From Glandiceps talaboti (lineage: Eukaryota > Hemichordata > Enteropneusta > Spengelidae): a DNA stretch of 64,000 bases. The notes beneath the pieces were generated by a model. It saw nothing but the letters and a program-made list of their open reading frames with translations. It did no database searches and was not told the origin of the DNA. This document shows positions 16,328 to 27,739 of this stretch, one piece after another. The stretch covers positions 9,294,158-9,358,157 of the forward strand of contig NC_135567.1 of the NCBI RefSeq assembly GCF_964340395.1, given 5' to 3'. Each line of letters opens with the position of its first letter. Position 1 is the stretch's first letter. The position numbers were made by a program, and so were the translations under genes.

Positions 16328-16671
16328 GTTTACAACAAAGATATCGTTTGGAAGAGGCATACATGGATGTATTTGCTACATCCAAAGGTTGTACTGTCTT
16401 TCCTGAATTTGTACCACCATTTTATTTCGAGAGAGCAATTCAAATTCTCCTCTCGCAGCCCGATCGTCTGGAACCTTCGCCTTTTCTTGTGTTTACATTG
16501 TTGAAACATTACAAGGCTCAAACTATTCTGCTTGCGTTTCCGTTGACTGTACCTGTGGCCGCTGTGTCTACTTTCTTTTCACCCCCAGAATTTGCAGTGT
16601 GGTTTAAGTATCAATTCAGTATTGATGGAATTCAATGGATTTATGGTTACAACAGTGAGGACGAACATATG
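16328..16671 (+). CDS. Mosaic LRR receptor exon: F5/8 type C (discoidin) domain, first part
   Basis: First exon of a chain that stays in frame to 40,846. It starts phase 1 after tgctaacag and ends phase 0 at CATATG|GTAAGT. A Cys near the start (SKGC) probably pairs with the Cys at the end of the next exon. The late segment [18 protein letters not shown] is the typical 'y.iqyS.DG..W..Y' strand of coagulation factor 5/8 C-type domains, which usually bind phospholipid, glycan or collagen ligands. In the complete receptor this would be a distal extracellular ligand-binding module. Confidence 0.75.
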
Positions 16672-17243
16672 GTAAGTGTATCATCATCGATATAGGCTTC
16701 ACCCCATTTATAAATTATGTGATGTACAGAAATACACTAATTTCATTTGTTATGTTTGTCATTACTTGACCAATTCAATACTACTAAGTACGCAATCCAG
16801 CAAAAAAAATATAATAAGATAACATGAGCGAGTTTTACAAATAGTCGTGTATGCTTAGACCCATCGTGCAATGGTATATCACTTAAACAACAATATAGGT
16901 GAACAAGAGTTTGGTGTTTTTTGGCAACCCGGCGAAATTTTAATGATGTAAAATATTGAAACGACTCCCCAGAACCAAGATATTATCAATTCAACTGTAT
17001 TTCCCAGGGTGGCATTACCATTTAGGCTTATTGGTATATGTTTGAACTGTAATCTGTAGTTTGCATATTGAGTGATTGAGGGGCTGTTAGACTTTATCTA
17101 AGCATGCAGGCTACACATTTCATAAACTGCAGTATACATTAATGATAACATAATACATATTGCCTCCATTTAAAGATCCGATGGTATCGCGTATATTGAA
17201 TACACTCTTTCATGTAGCAAATGAAATCATTAGTAGCTTATGT

Positions 17244-17515
<272 letters not shown>

Positions 17516-17654
17516 GTATTTTTTGAGGGACGCCATACAATATATCCCCCTGTCAGCGCCTCCTATTTAAACATTGAAGTTCACCTTGACAATCCATGGA
17601 GGTACGAAGGCAACTTGAGAGTCGAAGTGTCTGAGTGTTTAGAAAACAGTGAAG
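17516..17654 (+). CDS. Mosaic LRR receptor exon: F5/8 type C domain, second part
   Basis: Enters in phase 0 directly after the CT microsatellite (ctcag) and leaves phase 1 at GAAG|GTAACA. The peptide VFFEGRHTIYPP, then a LNIEVHLDNPW strand, then LRVEVSEC, matches the C-terminal end of discoidin domains ('F.GN.D..tpv...aRyiRi.P..W...i.LRvEl.GC'). The usual Arg-Tyr-Ile-Arg strand is replaced by LNIEVHL, so ligand preferences may differ. Two exons in phase 1-0 and 0-1 make one complete phase 1-1 domain. Confidence 0.75.
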
Positions 17655-17769
17655 GTAACATCAGATTAAACCAAATTGGGCAAACTTGAACTTGATGGGA
17701 TCTCACTCACCACTTGCACATGATCTGCCATGTTTTCTTATTATTATCTTTTGATAATGATTTTAAGTT

Positions 17770-18240
17770 CATTAATAATTAGTGGCGAATTTCACATTAC
17801 ACCCCATATACGGTTCTCACTCAGCAAGTATAGTCATCCACATAAGGCATTCAGATCAGCGTTGGAAATATTAAGTGAAAATATGCTTTGCTGTCTAATA
17901 ACATAAACCAGTATAAGCATTTGAATAACCCCGTCCTTGCGCAACTACTCCTTGCGCAAAATTGGTATATATGGTTGAGGTAAACTGAAAGATCCATCAT
18001 GTTGTTTATATTACCAATCATAATGTCCTAACCGACTGGGTAATTACTGTCGTACTGAGCTGATATATCAAACTTCAGAAAAACATTTAATCCAGTTATG
18101 CAAATATTTATAACAATTTGTGATCTGATCTTAAAATGTGTGATGCACATGTTAAACGTTTAATGTTGTCATGTAAATGTTGTCACTCATCACGTCATGT
18201 AAATTGTCCTTTAATTTTTTCATAATTTGTAATCTTCCCG
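17770..18240. other. Intron sequence
   Basis: Intron between the F5/8C and PAN-like exons. I see nothing beyond the LINE fragment that follows. Confidence 0.5.
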
Positions 18241-18870
18241 ATCAGAGTTCAACAGAGTTCAACAGAAAAAAAAAAGTTTTTGCTTTTATCATCTCTGCAC
18301 TTGATTACTGTAACAGTTTACTCTTCGGCCTTACGATTTACCTAGTACATAAATTACAACTTATTCTGAGTACGTCTTGTTTCAAGAAATAAGCCATGTC
18401 CAACCAGTACTGAATAGTTTGCTTTAGGTTCCTCTTTATAGGCGAATGGTGTTCAACATTTTGTGCTAAACATATAAGGTTTGAAATGATATGGCTCCAG
18501 TTTATTTCAACGTTTTTTATGGGTATATATATTTCGCTATTTGTGCTCCATGGCTGTGAAATAGGCTACCGCAAGAACTTTGCTGTGCTAATAACCTTAT
18601 AAGTCTGGCCTTAAGACTCATCTTTTTTAGAAAGTTCATATTGTGCAAAACAGCTACACATATTTTAACAAGACCTTTTAGCAATTAATTTCTGACCTTT
18701 TAACAATCGAAATGTTCGTTTTTTCCTAATGTTTTTGGATTCTTATTTTAATGATTTTACTGTACTCTTGATTTATGTAACTATGTTTTATTATTGTGTT
18801 GTACAGCGCTTTGGAGTCTTTTTTTATATACACTGACGATGTTTTCTTAAGATAAATCTTTAATTTATTA
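18241..18870 (+). mobile_element. Decayed CR1/L2-like LINE, RT C-terminal end
   Basis: The frame reads IISALDYCNSLLFGL, which is the 'SrLDYCNsLLyGl' block of CR1/L2/jockey-type reverse transcriptases, followed by a LQLI stretch. Frame breaks follow, then a 'LALRLIFFRKF' phrase, the usual 'FKs.LKT.LF' end. The tail ttgtacagcgctttggagtc is typical of LINE 3' ends. It lies in an intron of the receptor gene and is long dead. Confidence 0.7.
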
Positions 18871-19393
18871 AAATAAATATTACCTGCAAATTTCCAATAT
18901 GTCTGCAATATTATATATTCTCTCAAGTGAAATTTAAATTCATTTGGTTATAAACCTGAACTGACCCTAGCAAATTTGAAGAATTTTAAAATTTATTTTC
19001 TAGTTTTAGGTTTATAGAAGATATAGGTCATTGTCATAGTTTGTACTTGAAAATTATAAGCTGTAGGCGGAGTTATCTGTTAATCTGGATTAAGCATACA
19101 TTGTACAGTCTGAATGTGTCCTTACCGACTCTAACTGTCAATAAACTGGATAGTACAGTGTGACTGGTTTCAACAAAACACAATGCAACATCTACAGTAT
19201 TTATCGAGTCGTGGGTATAGTGTTTAAGTAAGCAAATCTTTGACGGATTTGTTAAGTCTCAGTAGAACAGTTTCCAGTTTATTGGGCATCCTGACAGCAT
19301 GATTAGTGAACCCCGTAATGTCCAAAGTTTAGTGTCTTATTTGGATTGTGACCTTCATTTTAATCAATTTTTTTTTGTCTGTGGGATTACTAG

Positions 19394-19639
19394 GTATCAA
19401 AGTACCTGATTTCTATCAGACGCACCGAACTTTCTACAATAGTATCACACATTATATTTTGTATGGATACAACACCAAGGAGAGTTGTTTATATTGGTGT
19501 ATCAAATGGTACAAAGATGACTGCAAATGCCTATTGTATGGTCGGAATTTCTGTCACGTCATGACACCTTGTCCTTGGATTCGCAACCTACAATATTACA
19601 ATACGATTTTCACGGAATACTTAATACGGCTGACAGATG
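19394..19639 (+). CDS. Mosaic LRR receptor exon: PAN/apple-like module
   Basis: Phase 1-1 exon between ttactag and GATG|GTAAGT, 82 residues. The centre has closely spaced cysteines: ESCLYWCIKWYKDDCKCLLY, then NFC. The 'C...C......C..f.y......C' arrangement fits a PAN/apple fold (protein or carbohydrate binding). Apple domains usually have a hydrophobic 'AF.Y' after the third Cys; here it is LLYG. Other short Cys-rich modules cannot be excluded. Its place in the exon chain is secure because flanking phases match. Confidence 0.6.
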
Positions 19640-20163
19640 GTAAGTACGTACTTTCATTTGATTGGTTTAGATATTGCAGGCTTAATCATAACGTCTTCAC
19701 AAAGCGAAATTAACTTGACTAAATGATAGCATGATAACAGGCCAGCTGGTACACTTCTTCACAGCTCTCCCTACATCTTTTGCAGGTTTAGCATTAGTCA
19801 TGATAATATCAACTGCGTGTAATATCCCTTCACAATATGCAAAATCAACTAGACTAAATAGTAGCCTGTTATCAGGCTAACTGGTAGACTCCTTCACACA
19901 TTTCAATATAGCTTTGCTAAATTGTCCATATTTACATTTATACTTTGACCTAACAATTAGTAATATCCCCCCTAGTATGGTGCTCATTTTACAGTTACAC
20001 ATGATGAACCATAAAACTTAATGATCGCCCAGATAATATGTTGAGTACTTTGTTTCATTGGACGACGAGTCATCAGCATACTAGAAAATTTGCCAAATTC
20101 AAAGAAGTTCAAAAATGGACAATAAGTATATTAGCTGAGGGAAGTAGGGGAAATATCTAGGGA

Positions 20164-20165
20164 GC

Positions 20166-20204
<39 letters not shown>

Positions 20205-20223
20205 AATAATGATGATGATGATA
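20164..20223. repeat. (GAT)n microsatellite before CUB exon
   Basis: An imperfect GAT run in the intron, ending about 20 bases upstream of the CUB exon acceptor. Its poly-Met reading is not coding. Confidence 0.9.
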
Positions 20224-20245
20224 TATGAATTGTTCTTTGTTACAG

Positions 20246-20668
20246 ATGTTACAAACTGTCAAGACATCTCACGAGTGTGCATCAGTGGAATGTTATGCAG
20301 AAACTATACATCTGGTATCATTTCGACAAGGGACTACCCTAATCCTTATCCAGAAATGATGCGTTGTTCATGGCAATTAGTGGCTAATGTATATTCATAC
20401 ATTAATGTTACCTTTCAAGAGTTTGATGTAGGAAGAGCCATTAGTAACTGTCTAACCGATAATATAGAGGTTTACAGTGGTAATACCGTTAGTCATGGAC
20501 TAAGAAGACGACATTGTAATCACAGGCCTCCACCAGCAACCATATTATCTGATTTTAATGAAATGTTCATCAGCTTTACATCGAATGATATCAATGACTA
20601 CAGTCTGGGGTTTCTTGCCATCTACAATTATCATCAAGTGAAGCGAAAAACAAACGGAGATTTTGTGA
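20246..20668 (+). CDS. Mosaic LRR receptor exon: CUB domain
   Basis: A single phase 1-1 exon of 141 residues, from ttctttgttacag to TGA|GTAAGT. The GTGAGT four bases earlier would break phase. All four canonical CUB cysteines are present, in the order MLCRNYTSG, MMRCSW, SNCLTD and RRRHC. Signature phrases are 'SGIISTRDYPNPYPE', 'INVTFQEFDVG', 'DNIEVYSG', 'FISFTSND' and the closing GFLAIY. These match 'G.i.SP.yP..YP....C.W', 'D.l.v..G' and 'f.sd.....GF.a.y'. CUB domains mediate protein-protein contacts, often Ca-dependent, in secreted and cell-surface proteins. A basic stretch follows before the next exon. Confidence 0.92.
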
Positions 20669-20802
20669 GTAAGTAGTAAAACGACTCTAGTAATCAAGTC
20701 TTTGATTTATTAAGAGAGCTTACTAAAAAATGTTACTTTACTTCTGTAAAGCATTGAAATGTTTTACCTTGACCAAATATACAATTATAGGTATATACCT
20801 GT

Positions 20803-21025
20803 GTGTATGTATGTATGTATGTATGTATGTATGTATGTATGTATGTATGTATGTATGTATGTATGTATGTATGTATGTACGTACGTACGTACGTACGTAT
20901 GTATGTATGTATGTATGTATGCATGTGTGTGTATGTATGCATGTATGTATGTATGTATGTATGTATGTATGTATGTATGTATGTATGTATGTACGTATGT
21001 GTGTATGTATGTATATGTATGTGTG
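20803..21025. repeat. (GTAT)n microsatellite in intron
   Basis: GTAT/GTAC/GCAT tetranucleotide repeats. The Tyr/Cys/Met/Val and antisense His/Thr/Tyr/Ile reading frames are artefacts of the repeat. Confidence 0.97.
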
Positions 21026-21109
21026 TGTTTACTTCTACCAAACATTTCATACACAACAAAGTGACATATTCTTGAAACCATATATATAGTCATGTTCTGG
21101 GTTTAATAG

Positions 21110-21310
21110 ATTTTACATGTTTACCAACGTGGATGTTGCACATGGGTCAATGCTATCGTTTGTTCAATGGACCGTCTCTGCTTACATGGATGGAGAGTGA
21201 GACTAAGTGTAAAGAAAACAACGGATCTCTCACAAGTGTTTCTTCAGAATCTGAAGCCCAGTTCATACACGAACTAACATTAGACTATCTCACGAGTTGG
21301 GTTTATATTG
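21110..21310 (+). CDS. Mosaic LRR receptor exon: C-type lectin domain, part 1
   Basis: Phase 1-1 exon from gtttaatag to TATTG|GTGAGT. The peptide opens with the lectin start FTCLPTWMLHMGQCYRLF, continues with LTWMESETKCKENNGSL and ends at WVYIG. This is the 'C...W......CY.....TW..A...C...g..L..v.s..E..fi......l....WiGl' pattern. The usual alpha-helix Ala is replaced by Ser-Glu-Thr. The three lectin exons are phase 1-1, 1-2 and 2-1, so the whole domain is again a phase 1-1 unit. Confidence 0.93.
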
Positions 21311-21673
21311 GTGAGTGCTTTACTTTTTAGTAATTGGGAAAATGTGCACTTTGAAATTTCTATATCGTGTTGCAGGTTCATTTATACTTTAATACAATCA
21401 CACAGTAAACAATAACTAACATGCATATGTTAGCATATTCTACACTTTAATATATGAAGATTGAAGGAATGCAGTTTATTGCTTCATTGTGTCCAATATG
21501 CCTGCATGTAGTTATAGTATCTTAAGATAGTTTACTTCTCTTACGCTATATGTAGTAAATAATTCTCAGCTTGCTCATTTAAAGGGTGACATTATTTTTT
21601 TGTTTCAGTGTATCTGGAACAGTAAATTGCAATGCACTGTATCATACTTATCTGCGAATTATATTCCATATAG

Positions 21674-21755
21674 GTTTAACAGATGAGGATAAAGAAGGTA
21701 AATACACTTGGACAGATGGGAAACCATTTTTGTATTCTGACTGGAGTACAACAGG
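21674..21755 (+). CDS. Mosaic LRR receptor exon: C-type lectin domain, part 2
   Basis: A small exon from catatag to ACAGG|GTAAGA, phase 1 in and phase 2 out. It encodes LTDEDKEGKYTWTDGKPF, then LYSDWSTTG. 'EG.y.WtDG.p..y..W' is the central loop block of C-type lectin domains. It was not in any long open frame and is supported by family pattern plus phase. Confidence 0.93.
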
Positions 21756-22350
21756 GTAAGATAGGATTAAATAGTTTTATTTCATATTACTATGATGTAA
21801 CATGGTATATGTTCATTTTCTCTGACATGATCACCATCCCGATTTCTCAGTAAAGTCCGGTGTTTTAGTTTTGATAATATATCATAGAATTTTTATTAAC
21901 TAGTTAACTTTCTCCACTTTGAATAGCCACCAAAAGTGATTGCCAGAATAATCTGTCGACCAAGTGGACAGAGCAAAATATTGTGATGTTATTAGATTGT
22001 ATTCTTCACTGGCATGTCCTCTTCTTAAGAACTATCCAACCAATTCCTCACTGTCGCCCACAAATTTAACTCTTTTTGAGGGACTTTTTGGAAAATTTTC
22101 ACACAGGCATTGCAATATTAATGTTGAGTATGTTGTAGTTAGATATATAAGACATATACAGCATAGGTTTGTATCCAAAATGAAAGACAAAAAAAATGTT
22201 GTAAATTACTTGAACGTACGTTCGAAATATATTCCGAAAGGGCATTTACTTGGCGAAGTAATTCATAATGTGATGATTCAGAATTGAAAATGGCAGTGTA
22301 TGTGTATATATACAAAATTATACCAGTTGATAACGTTTCCCTTAATTTAG

Positions 22351-22502
22351 ATCACAGCCAGATGGGAGTATTCATCAAGATTGTACTGCACTGTACATTG
22401 AAAATTTGCATTCACATAACCACTGGTATGACATATTATGCGATGCAAACCTGTCCTCTCTGTTTATTTGCAAACAAGAAGCAATTAGCAGCTTTAACAT
22501 CG
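22351..22502 (+). CDS. Mosaic LRR receptor exon: C-type lectin domain, part 3
   Basis: Phase 2-1 exon from cttaatttag to ATCG|GTAAGT. It carries SQPDGSIHQDCTALYI, then HWYDILCDANLSSLFICK, completing the lectin fold with its three closing cysteines. The QPD motif (site 2) is the type associated with galactose in vertebrate lectins. The usual WND is WYD, losing one of the Ca-coordinating residues. Sugar binding is therefore uncertain. Confidence 0.92.
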
Positions 22503-23065
22503 GTAAGTATTAACACCAATTCAAATGCATTTAAAAAGGCATAGCAGTGATCAGAGACAAGTAATTGTTTCAGTGAAGAATGTTCATATATAAATATTTT
22601 GAATAAGAAGCATACATGCATCCTTAACTACACAACTCCTACCTAAAGAGCTATTATTATCACACAACTTCAACCAGTGCTACACTAGTTTCACATATAA
22701 TAGGACAGGTGTAAGTATGTTTCCTTTATTCCATGCTTATATATACGATGATAAGAATTACTGTAACATTAAATGATACTTTGATAACATTTTATACATC
22801 CTGCATCTATGACATCTGCCAATATCATTAAACTAAACTCAATTATGTATTTGCTCATCAATTATTGGATTGCTTTCTTGTTTTGGGGAATCTTTTGGCA
22901 TTTTAATTCCATTATGTTTTTGTTTGAACTCTTTACATACGTAACTTTTGCAATTCACTTTATTTTGGCTAAAATCAGATGCAATTATATTTCTTTTAGT
23001 ACATTGAAGTCAAAACTATTATTCTTGACGATACACTTACCAAATATCTAAATGCAATTTAACAG

Positions 23066-23122
23066 GTTCGAATACAGGAGATTGGCCATATATAAACATC
23101 TCAACAGGAATATTATCACAAG
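23066..23122 (+). CDS. Mosaic LRR receptor exon: short linker
   Basis: A 57-base phase 1-1 exon from ttaacag to CAAG|GTAGTT, encoding GSNTGDWPYINISTGILSQ with one N-glycosylation sequon (NIS). It links the lectin domain to the LDLa array. Splice signals and phase fit, but there is no domain to confirm it, so it could be skipped. Skipping would keep the frame. Confidence 0.55.
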
Positions 23123-23536
23123 GTAGTTCATATTCTTTATAGTACGTTGTTTTGTGTGATGTCATGTTGAAAAAAAATGTCAACATCAATTAAATTTAAT
23201 CTAGCTAAATCACATAATGGTCATGCTGCCAAGCTTGAGTTCCCTCTTGCCTTTCTTAATGTTTTCATACAACGTTACTGTGGCACCAAGTTCAAGTGTT
23301 TTGTGATGTGCACATTGTTTAAAAGACAATCTATGTTGTTCTTATAACTTTAATAATACTGTAACATCTGCTGTATTAATTATACACTTAAAACCAGGTG
23401 TTATGAAGCAAAACTATTTTACTGTTTAGATAATATAAAAGGCATAAGCTTATATTATTACTTTTAATGCAAATTGGTCCTCTTTTCAATCATAATGTGT
23501 TCATTATTATCTATTGTGTGGTATTCATCCTGAAAG

Positions 23537-23653
23537 TTAACATCACATGTCCTGAGTATATGTTCCAATGTGCGAGCAGGGAATGTATTCACCAAAGTGA
23601 TATATGTGATGGCACGTCAACTTGTTATGATACTAGTATACCGCCAGTGTGTG
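23537..23653 (+). CDS. Mosaic LRR receptor exon: LDL-receptor class A module 1
   Basis: Phase 1-1 exon from cctgaaag to TGTG|GTAAGT. CPEYMFQCASRECIHQSDIC, then DGTSTC and PPVC, gives all six LDLa cysteines. The usual calcium-binding DGSDE is replaced by DTSIPP, so this module probably lacks the high-affinity Ca site. LDLa modules bind protein or lipoprotein ligands. In relaxin-family receptors a single LDLa is needed for signalling. Confidence 0.9.
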
Positions 23654-23789
23654 GTAAGTATAAATCTGCTAAGCGCTGAAATGACTACAGTAATTGTATA
23701 ACCTGTGAACACAAACACAATATCATGATAATGAGAAAATTCACAAGAACAAACAAACAAATGTGAACAATTTAATAACTTAACTGCAG

Positions 23790-24323
23790 TTTGTGGTCAT
23801 TTTGAATAGTTAATGGAAATTTTTCTTGGGATCATTGTAATATGTTGATTCTAAAATTATATGGTTTTACCTGCCCAAACTTAGGAGGTTTGGTCTCAAG
23901 TAATCCAGTATTGTGATACTTACGTTTCCTGAATTCATAAAAAAATGTTATCTATATATCATGTTTGTTGTGTACATGATAGATAAAAAAGAAGATTGTA
24001 TGTCGCTATAATTATATCTCATGAAATATTTGTGTATCATTTGATAGGTTTTTGAAATTAAAAAAATGTAATTTTTTGAAGTTCACCAATAAGAATTGAA
24101 AAAAAATATGAGAAGAAATCCAAGAAGTTTATTGTAGTAATGACCATTTTCATAATTGTTATTATTATATACATAGACCCTCATATTCCAAGGGTGTGAC
24201 ATCAAAGTATAGTAATATGGAATCCATTCATTTCGTATTACTATACTCTGACGCCACACTATGGTAATATGGTCGGAACTACTTTGAATTGTCTGTAAAC
24301 ATCATCAACCTAGACAGGAACGA

Positions 24324-24394
<71 letters not shown>

Positions 24395-25190
24395 GAAAAT
24401 ATGGTTTCCTTGATATTCATGGTTTGCCGAATATCGACCATCATTATCAGTGTAAACAGTGAATAAAAACACCTCTTTTGGACACATATATCGCCTTTCG
24501 TACAGCCCAGTAACGACTAACGTATGTAGACATGCCAACATCAACATCGTAAAAAACTTGCTGTTGTAATAGTTGCGCATCACAGTGAAATCTGTGTCCG
24601 TTAAATTGAACTATTGATATAATTTTAACGTCTTTTGATAATGTGTTTTTGAAATTTTTAACCTGCCAGTATTGATGTTTTTAGTGTATGACTCTGAGCC
24701 GAGTTTTATGCATAACTGGTGTAGGTACCCGTTTGTTAGTCAGCCTCTTGATATTTTTTTTTTGCGTTGAATATGTCCATATTTTATCAAAGAATTAATC
24801 ACTGCTCTTGACAAACATCCCGTCGTTGGCAAAATGTTCCCTACCTAAAAGTCTGTGGTGTAATTTTACTGATCTCAACATATAAGTTCCTAGTAGTAGT
24901 AGTAGTAGCGACTGCAACTGTCGCAATGACGTCTACATTCTGAAAACTAAATGAACAGCTGTAGCCCCATCACTTAGTAAAATTGTAGTTTAAATTGTCG
25001 CCATAATAGAATAAAATAGTGTGTCTATGTATATAATAAATAAATAATCTCCCGATATTTCTCATTCGTGCTACGTCATCTCGGATTCATGATTCCTCTA
25101 TACCTATCGGCTCGGAGGGATACGGCCGACATGAGGGGAATCATTTGTCCTCGATGACGTAACACTCATTCGGAATACCGGGAGATTATA
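23790..25190. repeat. Intron with dispersed repeats and GTT microsatellite
   Basis: About 23,790-23,925 resembles the family seen at 58,500-59,075. The stretch 24,180-25,190 is a diverged direct copy of 29,930-31,080: shared phrases include cat(a)ttccagggt...tgacatc and tttttagtgtatg. A (GTT)n run lies at 24,325-24,391. An inverted repeat occupies 25,045-25,080 and 25,153-25,188. Confidence 0.6.
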
Positions 25191-25407
25191 TGTAAGTATT
25201 TAATGAGGTCACCTGTGCAATATTTGCATATTTTGGGGATCATTGTTACATGGCAAAACATAAATTATACTAGCTTGGTCAGTTTGGACACCAGGTGTTT
25301 TGTAACTTAGTTCAATCATTTATATAACGCCATGCCAGGGGCCCAGGGTTGGAAGGGTGAAGACAAATCTGAAATTGTGTTATCTCACCGATTATCCCCA
25401 CTTGTAG

Positions 25408-25518
25408 GTAATTCTTCTGCTGATTGGTTTATGTGCTATGGTAGTGGACGCATACCATTTACTAAGTTCTGTGATTTTCACAAAGACTGCCTTGATGGAT
25501 CTGATGAGAATGACTGTG
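25408..25518 (+). CDS. Mosaic LRR receptor exon: LDLa module 2 (four-Cys variant)
   Basis: Phase 1-1 exon from cacttgtag to TGTG|GTTAGT, encoding SSADWFMCYGSGRIPFTKFC, then DFHKDCLDGSDENDCG. The C-terminal half is canonical (DCLDGSDENDC) and keeps the acidic calcium residues. Positions of the first and third cysteines are missing. These two normally pair with each other (C1-C3), so a whole disulfide has been lost rather than one random Cys. Confidence 0.9.
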
Positions 25519-25755
25519 GTTAGTTTTATACACATTTGTGAAATCAACATTTATATAACAATATGTAATTTATCATGCTGTTGAAAATACAGGGTTATTC
25601 TTTAATATCGTTATTGTTGTTTTTGTTGTTGTTTTTGTTGATGTTAATATATACCATGTAAACATCAGTTGAAATAGTTCATATCATAAAAGAAAGTAAT
25701 TTTGAATGCACGGACATAAACTAGTAATCATGAAATCATACGTTTAAACGTCTAG

Positions 25756-25884
25756 ATGCCTCTGGATGCAATGGAACCAATCAGTTTTCTTGTTCTAGTG
25801 GGGAATGCATTGATGCAAATAAACATTGTGATTTAACCATTGACTGTTTAGATGGGACTGATGAAGCCAATTGTACCGATATCG
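25756..25884 (+). CDS. Mosaic LRR receptor exon: LDLa module 3
   Basis: Phase 1-1 exon from acgtctag to ATCG|GTAAGA. It encodes CNGTNQFSCSSGECIDANKH, then CDLTIDCLDGTDEANC. All six cysteines and the acidic calcium cluster (DGTDE) are present, so this is a fully canonical LDLa. There is a sequon at its start (NGT). Confidence 0.93.
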
Positions 25885-26385
25885 GTAAGAAAATGTGTTC
25901 ATGTGTGTGTGACTGTCTGTCTGTCTGTATGTATGTATGTATGTCTGTGTTATGATTTATGCAAAAACAGGCTTGCTCAATTTAAACGAAACATATTGGA
26001 AGTATTTTGGGGGGAAATGTTTTGAACTGATTCGGTTTTTGGTAAATATAGCATGCAATCAATATATAATTAGCATTTTATGATTTTTGGTAATTATGCA
26101 ATATTTTTGAGTGCAAGGCTAAAATGTAATATAATGCAGGACATACATTGATACTTAAAATGAATACAATTTGGTACATACTTCAAACAAAGGAAATGAC
26201 ATATGTCCTAATAAGATTGAAAGTGGATTTAATAATTAACACTTTAGCTATTGAGCATGTACATGTGGTACTTTAGTACCACTGAACTATAGTAACAGTA
26301 AATGTTTAAATCACGCTGTTCTGTTTGATAAATTAGTCATTCCAAATAAACTGTACATTTTCTCCTCAATTGTATCTTTATCTAG

Positions 26386-26505
26386 ATATTTGCAATGCTA
26401 TTGAGTGTCTTGATGGCACATGCCTAGCACCAACTCTGCGATGCGATGGAATTACAGATTGTGTGTTTTGTGATTATGGAGAGTCTGAAGACGAAGTTTT
26501 TTGTG
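26386..26505 (+). CDS. Mosaic LRR receptor exon: LDLa module 4
   Basis: Phase 1-1 exon from ctttatctag to TGTG|GTATGA. It encodes ICNAIECLDGTCLAPTLRCD, then GITDCVFCDYGESEDEVFC. It has an extra Cys between the fifth and sixth (VFC), giving seven, and SEDE in place of SDE. One Cys may be free or pair outside the module. Confidence 0.9.
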
Positions 26506-26680
26506 GTATGATCTTAATGCCACTGTTGTCATGGAATAAGTTTATGGTTCAATTAATAATATTGCCTTTTTTAAATGGTCTTTCCTTAATTTACATTTTT
26601 TATTAATCTCAATGCATTGTAACTTAATGTAAAGAGTAGAATGGCACATATATTCTTCAAAACAACCTGTTGTCTTCCAG

Positions 26681-26821
26681 ATAACGACAAGCCTTGCCAA
26701 GTAACCGAAAGACAATGTCAGAGTGGTCTTTGTATTGCTTCTAAGGATTGGTGTTTGTATGATTTGGATCAGTTTGGCTATAGAGTTGGATGTCGAGATG
26801 GTTCACATTTACGTGATTGTG
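26681..26821 (+). CDS. Mosaic LRR receptor exon: LDLa module 5
   Basis: Phase 1-1 exon from gtcttccag to TGTG|GTGTGT. It encodes PCQVTERQCQSGLCIASKDW, then CLYDLDQFGYRVGC and RDGSHLRDC. Six cysteines are kept, but the fourth-fifth loop is stretched by about six residues. The calcium motif is degenerate (DGSHLRDC). Confidence 0.88.
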
Positions 26822-27465
26822 GTGTGTGCAAACATTTGTTTGATTTCTTTATATGTTTACTTGTTTTTTCGAACGTCTTATATTTGTGTTCAATATCGAA
26901 CACAACACTTGCATATAGCTACATTTGTGCTATTGATAAGGATTCAAATGTGGACACATATGTCGAGAATCGCACAGAAATAGACTTGACAAAATATCAT
27001 TATTGTAAAACTCTGCACACTGTGACAATGGTGACTACCTATATTTCCAATAAAGGTAATTCTATTGCGACTCCATTGTTTATTGTTAATTTATTGACAA
27101 TGAGTTGCTATCAGCACTGGATGTACATACAAGGTGTTGATTGCTCTGCCACACCTATATCCCTGCTGTAACCACTCGCCGTCTAGCTTAAGAAGGAAGA
27201 AGGAAGATCATACAAAAAGCTTGAAATAAACATTGGGAACAAATTATGGTAAATGTCTCTATTCACTGTGTAAACTTTACTAAACATACAATCGCGTAAG
27301 GCATAACAATATGTGAATGTTGGCATATATTCCTCATATACCTTGTGGTAAAATGGTCGATGAACCTGATAAGTATATACCATATGACAATTATAAGTTG
27401 AAATAAAATTCGGCGGTAAGGTATGTTTTACATAACATAATGTAAAATTGTATTATCATTACTAG

Positions 27466-27588
27466 ATGATTTCCTATGCCCAGACTATACATACAAATGC
27501 CCTGGAAGTTATTGTATCCCACTGCACAGAGTATGCAATGGTATGGCAGACTGTCCAGATAGGGAAGACGAGGACCAACGAACTTGTA
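27466..27588 (+). CDS. Mosaic LRR receptor exon: LDLa module 6
   Basis: Phase 1-1 exon from atcattactag to TGTA|GTGAGA. It encodes LCPDYTYKCPGSYCIPLHRV, then CNGMADCPDREDEDQRTC. All six cysteines are present and the acidic cluster DREDED is very strong. A TTG/TCG microsatellite begins only about 20 bases after the donor. Confidence 0.92.
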
Positions 27589-27610
27589 GTGAGATTGCTT
27601 TACGTAGTAC

Positions 27611-27613
27611 TCG

Positions 27614-27657
<44 letters not shown>

Positions 27658-27697
27658 GCTGTTGTTGTCGTCGTCGTCGTCGTCGTCGCCGTCATCG

Positions 27698-27737
<40 letters not shown>
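27611..27737. repeat. (TTG)n/(TCG)n microsatellite beside exon
   Basis: TTG units interrupted by a TCG block, starting about 22 bases downstream of the LDLa 6 exon donor. Poly-Cys and poly-Val (or antisense poly-Asn/Asp) frames are artefacts. Confidence 0.97.

Positions 27738-27739
<2 letters not shown>

Noticed and set aside
21964-22287. 107-codon frame in the lectin intron
   Set aside because: No family resemblance, and it lies between two phase-matched lectin exons; perhaps an old element, but unsupported.
26822-27171. Continuation of the LDLa 5 frame beyond 26,821
   Set aside because: Open read-through past a GTGTGT donor; the next LDLa exon at 27,466 joins in phase, so this is intron.
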